A stretch of DNA of 64,000 nucleotides. Source: Diadophis punctatus similis. Lineage: Eukaryota > Chordata > Lepidosauria > Squamata > Dipsadidae. Below, piece after piece: positions 12,262 to 24,495 of the stretch. The stretch's first letter is position 1. Each line of letters starts with the position of its first letter. Location: assembly GCA_023053685.1 (NCBI GenBank), contig JALIGW010000022.1, forward strand, positions 2,301,001 to 2,365,000, read 5' to 3'. The notes beneath the pieces were generated by a model. It had not been told where the DNA came from and searched no databases. It worked only from the letters and a program-made list of their open reading frames with translations. The position numbers were made by a program, and so were the translations under genes.

Positions 12262-12662
12262 TGTAGGTAGTCCTCAACTTACAAACACGATTGAGCCCCA
12301 AATTTATGTTGTTAAGTGATAAATTTGTTAAGAGAGTTTTGCCACATTTTATGAGTTTTCTTGCCATATTTGTTAAGTGAATCACTGCAGTTATTAAATT
12401 AATAACATGGTTGTTCTGTGAATCTGGCTTCCCCATTGACTTTGCTTGTCAGAAGGTCGCAAAAGGCGATCACATGACTCCTGGACACTGCAACTGTCAT
12501 AAATTTGAGTCAGTTGCCAAGCATCTGAATGTAAATCACGTGACCATGGGGATGCTACAATGGTTGCAAGTGTGAAAAATGGTCATAAGTCACTTTTTTC
12601 AGTGATGTTGTAACTTTGAACGGTCACTAAATGAACTGTTGTAAGTCGAGGGCTAGCTGTAT
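12262..12662 (+). mobile_element. Family-C inverted-repeat element (ctgtaggtagtcctcaacttac)
   Basis: Left end taggtagtcctcaacttac and right end gtaagtcgagggctagct are approximate inverse complements. The interior carries repeated 'gttaagtgaatcactgcag' and 'ggtcataagtcac' motifs. A near-full second copy lies at 45677-46065. It is non-coding. The class (Tc1-type or other) is not settled. Confidence 0.65.
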
Positions 12663-12955
12663 AGGTGTATAACTAAAGTAAATCTAGATTAAGGGATGAA
12701 ATGTGGACATGTAAGGCAATGTTATGAAAAGGGTGTTGAACTCCAAGTGCCTTGTTGTTAAATTGTTTTTTAGAATTAGAATTCAATTCAAATTGTTTTT
12801 TAGATTCACTTTCTGAAAAAAGGATGGTTGTTTCCTAAGTGGAGGAGAGCAACAATTTATGTAAATGGTATCTAAAATGGTAGTGAGGGCATGGATAGAA
12901 AGGTCCTTGGTCTCTTCTATTAGGATAGAATTTGATGTGCTTATTTCCTTTGTAG

Positions 12956-12991
12956 AACGCTTTCAATGCACAGGATGTTGAGAAATTAACG
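12956..12991 (+). CDS. Micro-exon A2 (12 codons)
   Basis: Encodes NAFNAQDVEKLT, with donor gtaagtagc. It differs from A1 at 5 codons: two are synonymous and three change the residue. Flanking introns of A1 and A2 remain alignable for hundreds of bases. Confidence 0.92.
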
Positions 12992-13871
12992 GTAAGTAGC
13001 TCTTTCTTCATTTTCTGCCTTTTTTTTTAAGTAATATTCTTCTTGCCTGCAGTGAAGCATCCCAGCGTTACAACAACACTGGCCCCAAACCCAAACCCTG
13101 TTCTTTTGGTTGTATGTGTGGACAAGTCCTTTTCAGAATTATTCCCAAGGAGCATTTTCCCACTGGGGAAGTCTGATCTGAAGAATTTCTTTCTCTCCTT
13201 GTAGTTTCTGACCCTTTTTGGTATGACACATCTGTGTGGTCCAATGAAGTTTTGTTGCTCAGATGGTGCATTTCCTTATCTCCTTTTCCAGGATCTGTTT
13301 TACCAGGAAATGTTGGGAAAGCCAAAAAGAGAGATTTTTCGAGTGATCCCAAAAATTATAACAAAGTCTAAATCTTTCTCTGGATTATTTTTTGGGTTGT
13401 AGAAATTTTATGTAAATCTCTTATCTTGGTTACAAATACAACTGCATTTCTTGTATTTGCATAATATATTAAGTACTAAAGTGATAGTCTATATTTCTAC
13501 AATATGGCAAACCACAAAAAAATCTAAGATTAAAACTATCCAAGTTTAGCAAGTTGTGCCAATGCACTTCCTATGTTATTCTTTTGTCCTAGCATCATGT
13601 ACAGATAGTCCTTAATTTATGACTTATGACCTCAATAGAGCCTGCCCAGCATGGGCATAAGTTGTAACAGTCATAAATTGAGTCATCCACATGACTGACC
13701 TGGTTTTATGACCTTTTTTGGCTGTGATTGTCGTTAAATGCCTCAGTCATTAGGACCAGTTTTGCCATAAACTGCAATACGGTTTTCAGCAAAGTTGTTG
13801 AAAATGCGGTTGTAGAAGTCATATGTGTTGTGATGTCAGAGTAGCAGTAATTATTTTTGTTTTATTTGTAG

Positions 13872-13910
13872 GACTGTCTAGAAGGCGAGTGTAAAATGGC
13901 TGATTCTGTG
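13872..13910 (+). CDS. Micro-exon B2 (13 codons, two cysteines)
   Basis: Encodes DCLEGECKMADSV, with donor gtaaatacc. The C-x4-C spacing is kept. All four codons that differ from B1 change the residue. Confidence 0.92.
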
Positions 13911-14852
13911 GTAAATACCTCTTTGTTTATCCTCTGTTCTTCTTTGTGAAATATTCTCTTTGCATGTGATGAAAGACCCCTTTTGTGATTCCACTCCCAC
14001 CCCCAGCAACCATCGCCATTCTCCCCAGAGCATCATAAAGAAGGCAAGATTAAAATCTTGGGCCAGTTTTGAATAAATCAGTTTGAGACACCTCTTTACC
14101 CCATAAAATACCCCCACCGCCTGCACTGTTGTAAAGCAGGGTGCCCTAAAGTGAGGAAGGGTCCACGAAAGTATCCATTATTGTTCTTGTAGTAGCTATT
14201 ATTATTCCTAATACTATTATATCTTCAAGGAAACAACCAAACTCAGAGAGCACCAAAGACTCCACAGGGAGTATATTTACAACCCAGGATCGTTAACGTA
14301 GAATCTGTCTTGCAATCCACCATCTGAATGACTTCCAATAAATTAGGATAGATATGCCGATCTGTGAGACACCCAACAAATTCATCCCAACTGCCCAGAT
14401 ACTCTGGGAGTGGGGAAGCCCATAAATGTAATATATTATCATATCATCATCAAGGCTGATCAGCTCTGGGTGTGTAGAATGGGTGAGAAAAGGACTCAGT
14501 GTAGCTCCAGCTTGACTTTATTGTCCTTAAAAAAGGAGTAATGAAGGCTTTGGATGGGCTTTCAAGATTCTGACAAAAATCTGAAAAAAATGTAGTAGAA
14601 TTTCTGGAATCCCTGCCATGGTTTCCTTGACCTTGGTTGCTTCAAAATGTTGATATGACTTTACGTACCTTCTCTGATGATGTGAGACCATTCACATCAA
14701 TATCCTCCATGGCCCTCAAGGCCTCAGCAGCTTATTTTAAAGGACTGCAGTGGCCCAGGCAAGACCTACCCAGATATTTATGCCATGCACTGGCACAACG
14801 TAGTTATGTAGGAATCCATAAAAGAGGATAATTTTTTTCTCCTTCTTTGTAG

Positions 14853-14924
14853 AACCTCATGGAGAAGATGTTAAATGTTCTTAAGGGAATATCACATGGT
14901 GATAAACTGATATATAACTTGATA
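14853..14924 (+). CDS. Micro-exon C2 (24 codons)
   Basis: Begins NLMEKMLNVLKG and ends HGDKLIYNLI, followed by gtaagtaga. Seven codons differ from C1 and every one is a replacement. Predicted amphipathic helix. Confidence 0.93.
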
Positions 14925-15451
14925 GTAAGTAGATACACACTTAAGTTCTCTCATTTCTTGTATGTCTTCTATGTTATCATTCTTAGATATAATCTGATCA
15001 GCCCTCTTGAGCTTCACTCCCCCCCAAAGGATCTTGATATTTCAGGAAGAATTCCCTCAGGAAGCTATAAGCTCTTGGGAACATTTAAAGAAAGGCATTG
15101 TTTTGACTATTGTCGGAAGTTGAAAGAGTCTGACTTCACAGGCCTTCCCTGTGGCTTAGGAGAAAGGCTTAAACGAAGATAACAGGAAACTTTTAGAAGA
15201 GCTGACAATAATGTGTCTTTTAAGAAAAAATCCCACAAAAATGCTTTGCTCACAATCACAAGTCTCAGATTGCTGTTGATTCATGTGTCTTTTAGGCTTT
15301 ATCACTCAATCTGTGATTAGAAAAGCACAGCTCTTCTCTGGAGAATGAAAGATATAGATGAAATTGATGGTATTGATGTTATTTGTGATGGTATAGTTAT
15401 AGTTAATAATAGTTATCAGAATAGAACTCATCCCCTTTGTTTCCTTTGTAG

Positions 15452-15490
15452 AAGGAACTCTTCAAACATGGTCCTCTGGCTGAATTGGTG
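15452..15490 (+). CDS. Micro-exon D2 (13 codons)
   Basis: Encodes KELFKHGPLAELV, with donor gtaagtagt. The intron to E2 is only 128 bp, against 427 bp in unit 1 and 1.05 kb in unit 3, so an intron deletion happened here without loss of either exon. Confidence 0.93.
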
Positions 15491-15618
15491 GTAAGTAGTT
15501 TTTATTTATAAAGACATTCATTTTATGGCATATGAAATGGCAGGGATAGCATGGTAGCAGAAGTCATATATCTTTTCATGTAAGAATAGAGTTTTGATAC
15601 ATTTTGTCTCCCTTACAG

Positions 15619-15654
15619 AATGAACTGAGTGAGGAATATACATTGGAAATAATT
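15619..15654 (+). CDS. Micro-exon E2 (12 codons)
   Basis: Encodes NELSEEYTLEII between tctcccttacag and gtaagtagc. Confidence 0.93.
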
Positions 15655-15872
15655 GTAAGTAGCTCTTTGACCATCGTCTCCCTTTTCCATGTGAAATATC
15701 TTTCTTGCATGCAACCATACTTTAAAAAAATTTCCCACCTCCAACTGTCCCCAAACCTTGATCGGTGGGATGGGTTGAGTGGTAAAAGAAGGGCTTTAGG
15801 ACTAAGGACGGCCTAAATCATTTGGGATTTTTCTCTCTCCCCAAAAGGTTCTGAATCTCAGTTGATATTCCC

Positions 15873-15921
<49 letters not shown>
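15873..15921. repeat. (CA)n microsatellite
   Basis: About 24 AC units in the E2-A'2 intron. Confidence 0.95.
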
Positions 15922-15923
<2 letters not shown>

Positions 15924-16119
15924 CTTATAGCTGCTACAAGAATATATATATATATTGCAGATTTGTGTGAAAAGGGGCTACTGAAATCCCCTTTAATTAT
16001 AAAATTATATAAATATATAATTTTTTCACATTTGAACTTACTTGGAGGGGGGAAACAGGCAGAGGAAGTAGAAGAGGGGTTACATGAAGCAGAATAAAAA
16101 AACAACATTCCATCATAAG

Positions 16120-16466
16120 CAGGGGTGGGTTCTAACTTACCTTGCTGCCAGTTTACTTCCTCCCCTGCTGCGTGGGCGCGCCTTGTGAGAGCGTGGGTGC
16201 TTTACGCGTGTGCGTATGCGCAGTGCCAAAAAATAAAAAAAGCCAAAAACAAGCCAAAAACAAGATGACGATGCATGTGCAGTGCCGGAAACTCAGCTTC
16301 TGCGCATGCTCAAAAGAAAAAAAAATAAAAAATTCAAAATAAATAAATTAAATAATTTTTTTTAAAAAATGGCGGCACCCACAGACCAGCATCGACCCAA
16401 CCGGTTCCATGACATCATCGTGACGTCACCAGCAAACCGGTCCGAACCAGGAGGAACCCACCTCTG
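16120..16466 (+). mobile_element. hAT-like MITE, family 1
   Basis: Starts caggggtgggttctaac and ends aggaacccacctctg. It is flanked by atcataag (16112-16119) and atgataag (16467-16474), a 7/8 match. It carries 'catcgtgacgtcacc' (CRE-like) near 16420 and 'ccggtccgaacc' before the end. Confidence 0.85.
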
Positions 16467-16892
16467 ATGATAAGGATGTCTTACCTATAACGGTGTAGAA
16501 CTAATGTGAATCTAAATTCAGGCAAGAAATGTGGATATGTAGGACAATGTTCTCAAAAGAGTGTTGTCTCCCAAGTGCCATGTCTGGCTTCTCTTTTTTA
16601 AGCAATCTTCTATCTGTTCATGAAACCTTTATTTCTAAAGTTTCTCAATGCATATTTTTGAATGTTGAAGAAAATTGAAAAGAGAAAGAAAAAGTTAAAG
16701 AAGTCTCAGAACTCTCTTAATTCAAATGTGATTTTTGGACTAAGCAGTTCCTATTGTGATAAGAAATGTGTGTTTCCTAACTGGAGGGAAGCAGCAATTC
16801 ATATAAATGATATCTAAGATGGTGGTGATGACACGGATGAGAGGTCCTGGGTGTTTTTGAATCAGAATAGAATGTTTTTGTTTCCTTTGTAG

Positions 16893-16928
16893 AATGCTTT
16901 GAATGGAAAAGACATTGATAAATTAATG
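16893..16928 (+). CDS. Micro-exon A'2 (12 codons)
   Basis: Encodes NALNGKDIDKLM, with donor gtaagtagc. Four codons differ from A'1 and all are replacements. Confidence 0.93.
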
Positions 16929-17204
16929 GTAAGTAGCTCTTTCTTCATCTTCTGCCTTTTTGTTGAATGATATTCTTCTCTGCATGTTGTGAGGCAGCCC
17001 TTTTGTGATTCTGTCCCTCCCGGAAAGCAACTCCAGAGTCTCCAGAGCATAAACAGAGCAGGCAGGGCCAAAACATTTCACCTCTTTACTTTTTGAAATA
17101 ATTTATCCCTTAAAAAGGGGGATAAATTGGCCAAATCATCAAATTGGGGTGATGTTTCCCTTGATAATGAGTTGCAAAGACAAGGACCCTCAGGCATATA
17201 GGGG

Positions 17205-17836
17205 TGTAGGAAGTTAGCATCCACCCCTCTCCTAGAAAAATTAAATATCCTAGGAAATATTAAAAAGGCATAATATTATATAGAATATCCCTGGAAACAT
17301 GCTTTTAGACAGAAAAAGACTCACTCTTAATAGCCCCCACCTTTGTCAATGTGCCATCAAGGAATGGCCCAGCTCACTCATCCCCCCATCTTTGTTAATA
17401 GCCTGGACCAGTCTATTCTACATAACAAAGATCTACCTCCTTCAGACAGAGCCATATTAGGAATTGACAAAGCCCTTTCAATTACACCATCACCCAGCAA
17501 GGGTCAGCCAAACTTGCACTCAAAAACACAGCCTACAGAGTTGCCCCTGCATGGCCCCTGGGAGTCTGACCACCAATCAGGGTGCATTTCTTATACAGGA
17601 ACAGGAAACTCTGAGGTGGGGCCCAACAGAGGTTATAAAAACTCAGGGACTCTCAGCAACTGCCCTTTTTTTTCCTCTTCACCCAACATCTGGAAGCATG
17701 TGATCCACCTTTTCTGTTCAGGAACTCATGCCATGTGCTCCTGTCCACCATTAAACCTTCTTTCCAAGCAGCTTCCATGAATCCAGTGTCTTTTTCCCCA
17801 CTTGGAACTGAACCCAGAAGGATATTCCTTACAACA
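17205..17836 (+). mobile_element. Solo LTR, family B (632 bp)
   Basis: Starts TGTAGGAAGTTAGC and ends CTTACAACA, flanked by the 4-bp duplication gggg (17201-17204 and 17837-17840). It contains a TATA box (TATAAAA, 17634-17640) and a poly(A) signal ATTAAA (about 17750), the layout of an LTR promoter and terminator. A second copy lies at 53509-54116. The superfamily (endogenous retrovirus or gypsy) cannot be told without internal sequence; none is present. Confidence 0.88.
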
Positions 17837-17840
17837 GGGG

Positions 17841-18829
17841 CAAGCCATGCCATGTGCAGCAGTTGAGACACAAGTAAATAATTGCAGCTTTTCTGTGATG
17901 ATATCATGCCATGCATATATCATCACACCTGGGATGCTGTAAATGACTATGCGTGTGAGCTGGTTCCTGATTTCCTAACATGCAAGCATGGGAACACAGG
18001 GGGATGGTGGCATTGGAACTTTTGAACTGAGTTATAAATACCTCCAGGGCAGGAAGAGATTAGAGAAATTTGGGGGGAACCACATGAATAATAAATCTAA
18101 AAAAGAGGAAAAAGACTTGAGAGAAAAGCTATAAGATACACAAAAATAAGAAAAAGAAGAAGAAGAAGCTAAGGGAATGGGATAAAAGGAAAGATCTAGC
18201 AAGAAGTGGAATCTTTGAGGGACCAAAGGAAAATGGGTAAAAAAGAAAAGCGGATGGAAAGAAAGAAAGAAAATAAGAGCCATATTAAAAGATTTAACAA
18301 AACTGTATTAATACTGTTAATGGTGGATAGTTGAATAAATGGAAGGTTTATTGTAAAATGGTTTAGTGGTAATTAAGACATATATATTACTTATGGCAAA
18401 ACAGATTTAGTAGGAAAAGTGGGATGAGGAATTTGATATTTCTAATTGTGGACTCTTAATTAAACTAAGAGGTTTTTGAGAATAAGATTTGAAGGTGATG
18501 ATGTATCTTGATTAGAGTAAAATAGAACAGTAGATGGAATGTGAAAAGGAAATTGGTTCAATTAGTGAAAGATAATTGGAGATAAATTAAATTAATTAAT
18601 ATAGAGAGATAGAAAATATAAGAAATGTATGTAGTACCGTAAATAAGATAATTAATTGATGTGAATGAAAGGGACTAGGAATTTGGGCGATTAGTAAATT
18701 ATGTATGTAACAAGAAGAAAATAAATTAAGATAAAGAAATATGTATGGATAAAATTATAGGTTGGAATTGAAACAGAGAGATGATAATGGAATTGACTAT
18801 GTATTAGCAAAACTATATATGATTATCAA
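17841..18829 (+). repeat. AT-rich intron with a dispersed repeat (18505-18827)
   Basis: No gene is seen. The last about 320 bp (from 'attagagtaaaatagaac' to 'aactatatatgattat') is nearly identical to 30455-30775, where it forms the interior of a MITE. Its origin is not recognised. Confidence 0.6.
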
Positions 18830-19085
18830 CAGGGGTGGGTTCCAAATTTTTTTACTGCCATTCTGTGGGCGTGGCTTATTTTGATGGTCATGTGATGGTG
18901 GATGTGGCTTCATGGTCATGTGACTGGGTGGGAGTAGTTTGGAAGTCATGTGACTGGGTGGGAGTGGCTTTGTGGTCATGTGACTGGGTGGGAGTGGCTT
19001 TGCATCATGTGACTGGGTGGGGGGGGTTGCTGGGAGGTCATGTGACTGGGTGGTCATGTAACTGGCTGGGCATCGCCAACTTGAC
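18830..19085 (+). mobile_element. hAT-like MITE fragment carrying a short minisatellite
   Basis: Starts caggggtgggttcc. The interior consists of about five imperfect repeats of roughly 30-36 bp with core 'tcatgtgactgggtgggagtgg'. An inverted related copy is at 33190-33371. The 3' end is not resolved. Confidence 0.55.
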
Positions 19086-19293
19086 GTCACTCACATCAAA
19101 GATTAGGGTTAGGGTACCTGGCCTCTCCTCGCCTCAAAGGCCTCAACGAAATACAATTTCCCTGTCTATTTACTACTACTGAACATCCAAAATATACTAT
19201 TTAATCCTATGTATATATGCCATATGTGTACATACATATTACACACAGGCACACAAAAAGATACATTATCTACTATATATACTGTATGTGTAT

Positions 19294-19296
<3 letters not shown>

Positions 19297-19341
<45 letters not shown>

Positions 19342-19342
19342 A
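19297..19342. repeat. (CA)n microsatellite
   Basis: About 20 CA units. Confidence 0.95.
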
Positions 19343-19844
19343 CAGCTCTTCTAAAACTACACATTCAACCTCACTTACTGCATTTGGAAAAACACAACCA
19401 GAGTCCACTTTCTGTCACACATTTAACCATAACTTCTGTACATTAGAACATTACACATGCCTTCAGATGTTCTTCCCTAGCTTGCACATGACTGTTAGAG
19501 CCAAGAAATGTCATGGATTGAGTAAAATGTGGTGAAACTCACTTAACAATGCTCTTGTTTAGCAACCAAAATTTTGGGCTCAATTGTGGTCATAAGTCAA
19601 GGACTATCTCTGCCTTCCTCTGCATGGAAGCCTTGTCCTAGTAAACTCCTTCTCCTTTCTGGCAATTTTCCTCTCTGTTAGAGGGACCAAAATAATCCAG
19701 ATAATGTAAGGTTTCCTGCTGCAACACGGGGTTGGACTAGATGACCTCCGAGATATCTTCCAGCCCTAAATTGCTGTGCTGTTTCAAAGTGTCTTCTGAA
19801 GCCACATCTAGTGGCAGGGTTTGTGGTGCTTCCTTCCTCTTCTT

Positions 19845-20302
<458 letters not shown>

Positions 20303-20509
20303 AATACCCTATATGAGCCCTACTGATTTATATAAGTGGATTTTATTCATTTTTTTAGTTTAGGTCAGGAGTCAGCAACCTTAAACACTCAAAGAGCCAT
20401 TTGGACCCATTTTCCACAGAAAACAAAACACTGAAAGCCACAAAACCTGGGTGGGCATGGCCAACCCGACATCACGCACTCCCATCCAGTCACATGAACC
20501 TCCTTCACA

Positions 20510-20995
20510 TCCTTTCCTTCCTTCCTTCCTTCCTTCCTTCCTTCCTTCCTTCCTTCCTTCCTTCCTTCCTTCCTTCCTTCCATCCTCCCTCCTGATTTTA
20601 TCTTCCTTCCTTTCTTCCCCCTCCTCTGATTTTATCTTCCTTCCCCCTCTTTTCACCTTCCTTCCTTCCCCCTGATTTTACCTTCCTTCCCTCCTTTCAT
20701 CTGTCTTCCTTCCCCTTCCTGATTTTACCTTCCTTCCCCCTCCTTTCACCTTCCTTCCTTCCCCTTCCTCTGATTTTACCTTTCTTCCCCCCTTTCACCT
20801 CCCTTCCTTCCCCCCTCCTCTGAATTTTACCTTCCTTCCTCCCTCCCTCCCTCCCTCCCTCCTCTTTCTCTCCCTTCCTTCCTTTCTCTTTCTCTTTCTC
20901 TCTCTCTCTCTTTCTCTTTCTCTTTCTCTTTCTTTCTCCCTTCCCTTCCCCCCCTCTCCCTCCCTCCCTCCCCCTTCCCCCCCTCTCTCTCACAC
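20510..20995. repeat. (CCTT)n and degenerate pyrimidine repeat
   Basis: About 70 bp of perfect CCTT units, then imperfect 'cccctcctctgattttaccttccttc' repeats of about 35-45 bp, then CT/CCCT stretches. Confidence 0.9.
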
Positions 20996-21454
20996 ACACA
21001 CAAACCCACCTGGTCTGGGCACAAAGTATCTGTTGTTACAGAAGTTTTCATTTCTCTCTATAATACACCTGATACTAATCCATACCCTATCTCTCAACTA
21101 AGTAAAGCCTATGCATATTTACTTGGCAGTAAGGCTACTCTCTTTCAGTGGGATTTACTCCTAAAAGATACACATGATTGCAGGCAGGCAGCTAGCTCTG
21201 TTGTTTAATAGGCTCTAAGTAAAATTTCTACATTGACAAAATTTATACCTAAACAACAGAATATAGGAGCAAAAAATCATAGCAATAGTCTGAGCTATCC
21301 TTCTTCCCTCCTCCCCCCTCGCTTCCTTTTCCTTTCAGGGTGGGAGGGAAAACCAAATAAAAATGGGAAGGACAGAAAATGGTGTATGGCTGCAAAATAG
21401 GAGAAGGGCATTTTTCAGCCGCTTTCTGGGACTGAAAAGTTGAGGGGACCCAAG

Positions 21455-21980
21455 CAGGGGTGGGTTCTAACTTACCTCGCTGCCGGTTTGCTTCCTCAAG
21501 ATGGTGACTGCATGCACAGTGCCAAAAACTCGGCTTCTGCACATGCTCAGAAGAAAAATAAAATAAATTAAAATAAATTAAATTAAAATAAATTAAATTT
21601 AAACATAATTAAAAAAAGAAAGAAAGTCAAAAACAAGATGGCAACCGCATGCACAGTGCCAGAAACTCAGCTTCTGCACATGTTCAGAAGAAAAATAAAA
21701 TAAAAAAATTAATTAAAAAAATGTAAATTAAAAAAAAATAAAAAAAGAAAGAAAGCCGAAAACAAGATGGCGACTGCATACACAGTGCCAGAAACTTGGC
21801 TTCTGCACATGCTCAGAAGAAAAAAAAAAGAAAAAAATTTCAAAAGAAATTCAAAAAAAAGATGGCGGTTTCCCTTGGACCGGCACCGACCGATCCGGTT
21901 CGTTGACATCATCATGACGTCAGCAGCGGGTCGCTACCGGTTCAGGCGAACTAGTCCGAACCGGGAGGATCCCACCCCTG
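21455..21980 (+). mobile_element. hAT-like MITE, family 1, with internally triplicated module
   Basis: Starts caggggtgggttctaac and ends ggatcccacccctg. Three to four tandem copies of a module 'aagatggc-gca-gcacagtgccagaaactcggcttctgcacatgctcagaag' followed by A-rich linker fill 21497-21855. No clear TSD was found. Confidence 0.7.
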
Positions 21981-22509
21981 ATTATCAAATGTGACCTGGA
22001 CAACACTTTGTGCAGAAACTATGTATTGTTTGTTGGAAAAAAATAAAACAACTTTTTAAAAAACAAACAAAACAACAACAGCAACAACCTACAGGGCACA
22101 GCCATAACTTCAAATGCTTGAAAAGTCATAAGTTGAGGACTAAAAATATGGAATGTGGAGATTTAATGTCAGTTTTCCAAACAGCTTGAATTCCAACTGT
22201 CCATTTTATTAACAGATTTCAGCAAACATCTTATCTTTTGAAATTCAATACAACGTTATTCCACTGGATTCTCTGTGCAGATTTGGGTTGAGAGAAAGTG
22301 GAAGAATATTGAAAAGATCCTGAAACCAAATATCGTGTGTGCCTTTTTGGCCCTATCAGAATCTGTTCTGATAAGATAGGCATCAATCCCATCTGTTGAA
22401 TGAAGCGATTCACATATGTGATATCAAAGATTGTAGTGATGGCATAGTTGGAGAAATCATGTGTGATATCGTTTCAAAATAAAAGTAATACCTTTTGTTT
22501 CCTTTACAG

Positions 22510-22548
22510 AATATAGGTCAAAGTCGAGTTAAAAAATCTGAGATAATA
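22510..22548 (+). CDS. Micro-exon F2 (13 codons)
   Basis: Encodes NIGQSRVKKSEII, with donor gtaagtaga. It is highly diverged from F1 but keeps the NIG start, frame and splice sites. Confidence 0.9.
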
Positions 22549-23339
22549 GTAAGTAGATTTTTTTCATATGCCATGATTTTTTGAGTAATATTCTTCTTGC
22601 ATGCCATAAAATATGCCTTTTGTTATTCATACCTGCTAGAATGCCATCTTCTTTTACCATCTTCAGAGACACTGGAGCAGAAACTGAGCAGGCACAGCCA
22701 AAATATTTCACCTGTTTCATGTGAAGCAGCTTCCAATATCTATTATATCCCCTAAAAAACACTGACTCCTAACTGGAGTGATGGTTCCTCTGGGTTCTGA
22801 ATAGCAAAGGGAGAAACATAGATTTTGGAATTGTCCCCAAGGGACACTTTGAGGATGGGGAGCGTTTCCCCAAAGATTTTTTTTAACCAACTTGTGGTTC
22901 TTCTCTTTGCAAAATGGTAAATTGTTGGCTCAAATGGTCTTTCTGTCAGATGCAATTTTGCTAGTGAGATGCCTTTCCTCATTTTTCTTCCCAGGATTAA
23001 TTTTATCAGAGTTTGCTTTGGAAACCAGCTTGACTTTGTCCCCTTGAAAAAGATTAATGAAGTTTTGGATAGGCTTCTAAGATTTTGCTAATATATATTA
23101 TAGTATTTTTCCTGTAATCCCAACCATTTCCTTGACTTAGCCTGCCTTGAAGGGTTGATGTGGCTTTATGTACCTTCTCTGATGTTGTGAGGCCATTCAC
23201 ATCAATATCCTCCGTGGCTCTCAAGGGCTCACCAGTTTATTTTAGTGGGCTGCAGTGGCCCAGGCAAGGCCCCCCTGTATCACGCACTGGAACAACTTCT
23301 AAAGGAATCCATAATGGTTTTTCTTCTTCTTCCTTTTAG

Positions 23340-23408
23340 TCAATCGGAAAAAAGATAATACCTATTATCAAGAAAGCTAAGGGTGGCAAAGGAGTGTCTA
23401 AACTGATG
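23340..23408 (+). CDS. Micro-exon G2 (23 codons, strongly basic)
   Basis: Begins SIGKKIIPIIKKAKGG and ends KGVSKLM. Net charge is about +7 with no acidic residue. The donor is gtaagttaa, slightly off the array consensus. Confidence 0.93.
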
Positions 23409-24495
23409 GTAAGTTAACTTGTCTAATTTCTTCTATGTTTTCAATGTTATCCTTCTGAGATAGGTCCACAGTAGTCTTCCAGAGACTGCTTCCCTGCCCA
23501 CCCCCAAGGATTTACAGACATTTCAGTAACCATTCCAGCAGGAAACTATAAACTCTAGGGCAGGGGTCTCCAACCTTGGCAACTTCAAGCCTGGCGGACT
23601 TTAACTCCCAGAATTCGCCAGCTAGCAAGCTGGCCGGGGAATTCTGGGAGTTGAAGTCTGCCAGGCTTAAAGTTGCCAAGGTTGGATCTGTCATACTACG
23701 GAAGCAAGCAAAGACTTTTTTTAAGCTGACAGTGACATCTTAGAGAAGCTGAAGGAGATACTTTTTAACAACTGTTCCTTGAGATCAACATCACACATTT
23801 GGAAACTGTTGCAGTAAAAACCAGAAATTTAGAAACTATAGTGATTTAAAGAGACTACTGTTTAACATTGGATTTGAATTTGATACATTGGATTTGGTAT
23901 AGAAGGAGGAGAATAACAGAGACAAGTGACAGTGACTGTGCAGTTTCTGAAAAAGAAGACATTTTGGAACTTTAAAAGAAGACACACTGACTGCCTCTAC
24001 TGGTAAACAAGGAAAAAAAAATTTACTTGGATATTGAATATAGACAGTTGATTGGTATTAAATATTTGATACTTGATTGAATAATTATAACAAATAGAAT
24101 TAATCTTAATTTAAAAGAAAGATTGTAGTATTAACAAAAAGTTAAATTTAGTTTTGATTGAAATAGATTGTGATAAATAATTGTACAAATAGATATATAG
24201 ATTGATTGATTTATAAATTGCCTGATAGATAGATTGTTATATTGATTAATACTGTTATACTATTGAAAATAATAGAAATTGACTGTCTACATATACATAG
24301 AAAATTGAAATCAAGACTTAGGAATTAAGAGCTAGGAGTTCAAATGATAAAATGTATAAAACTTTGACAAAGGTGGAATTAGAATATTGACATTGCTTGC
24401 TTGGTGGAGAAAGGGGAAGGGGGAATATAGGAGGAAGCTATATGAAGGTTTGGAGTAATTTCTTTAAAAATTATAATTTTTTCTTAAAAGCACAA

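Noticed and set aside
17343..17780. 145-codon open frame in unit 2
   Set aside because: Falls inside the family-B solo LTR, which has its own TATA box and TSD; the second LTR copy does not keep the frame.
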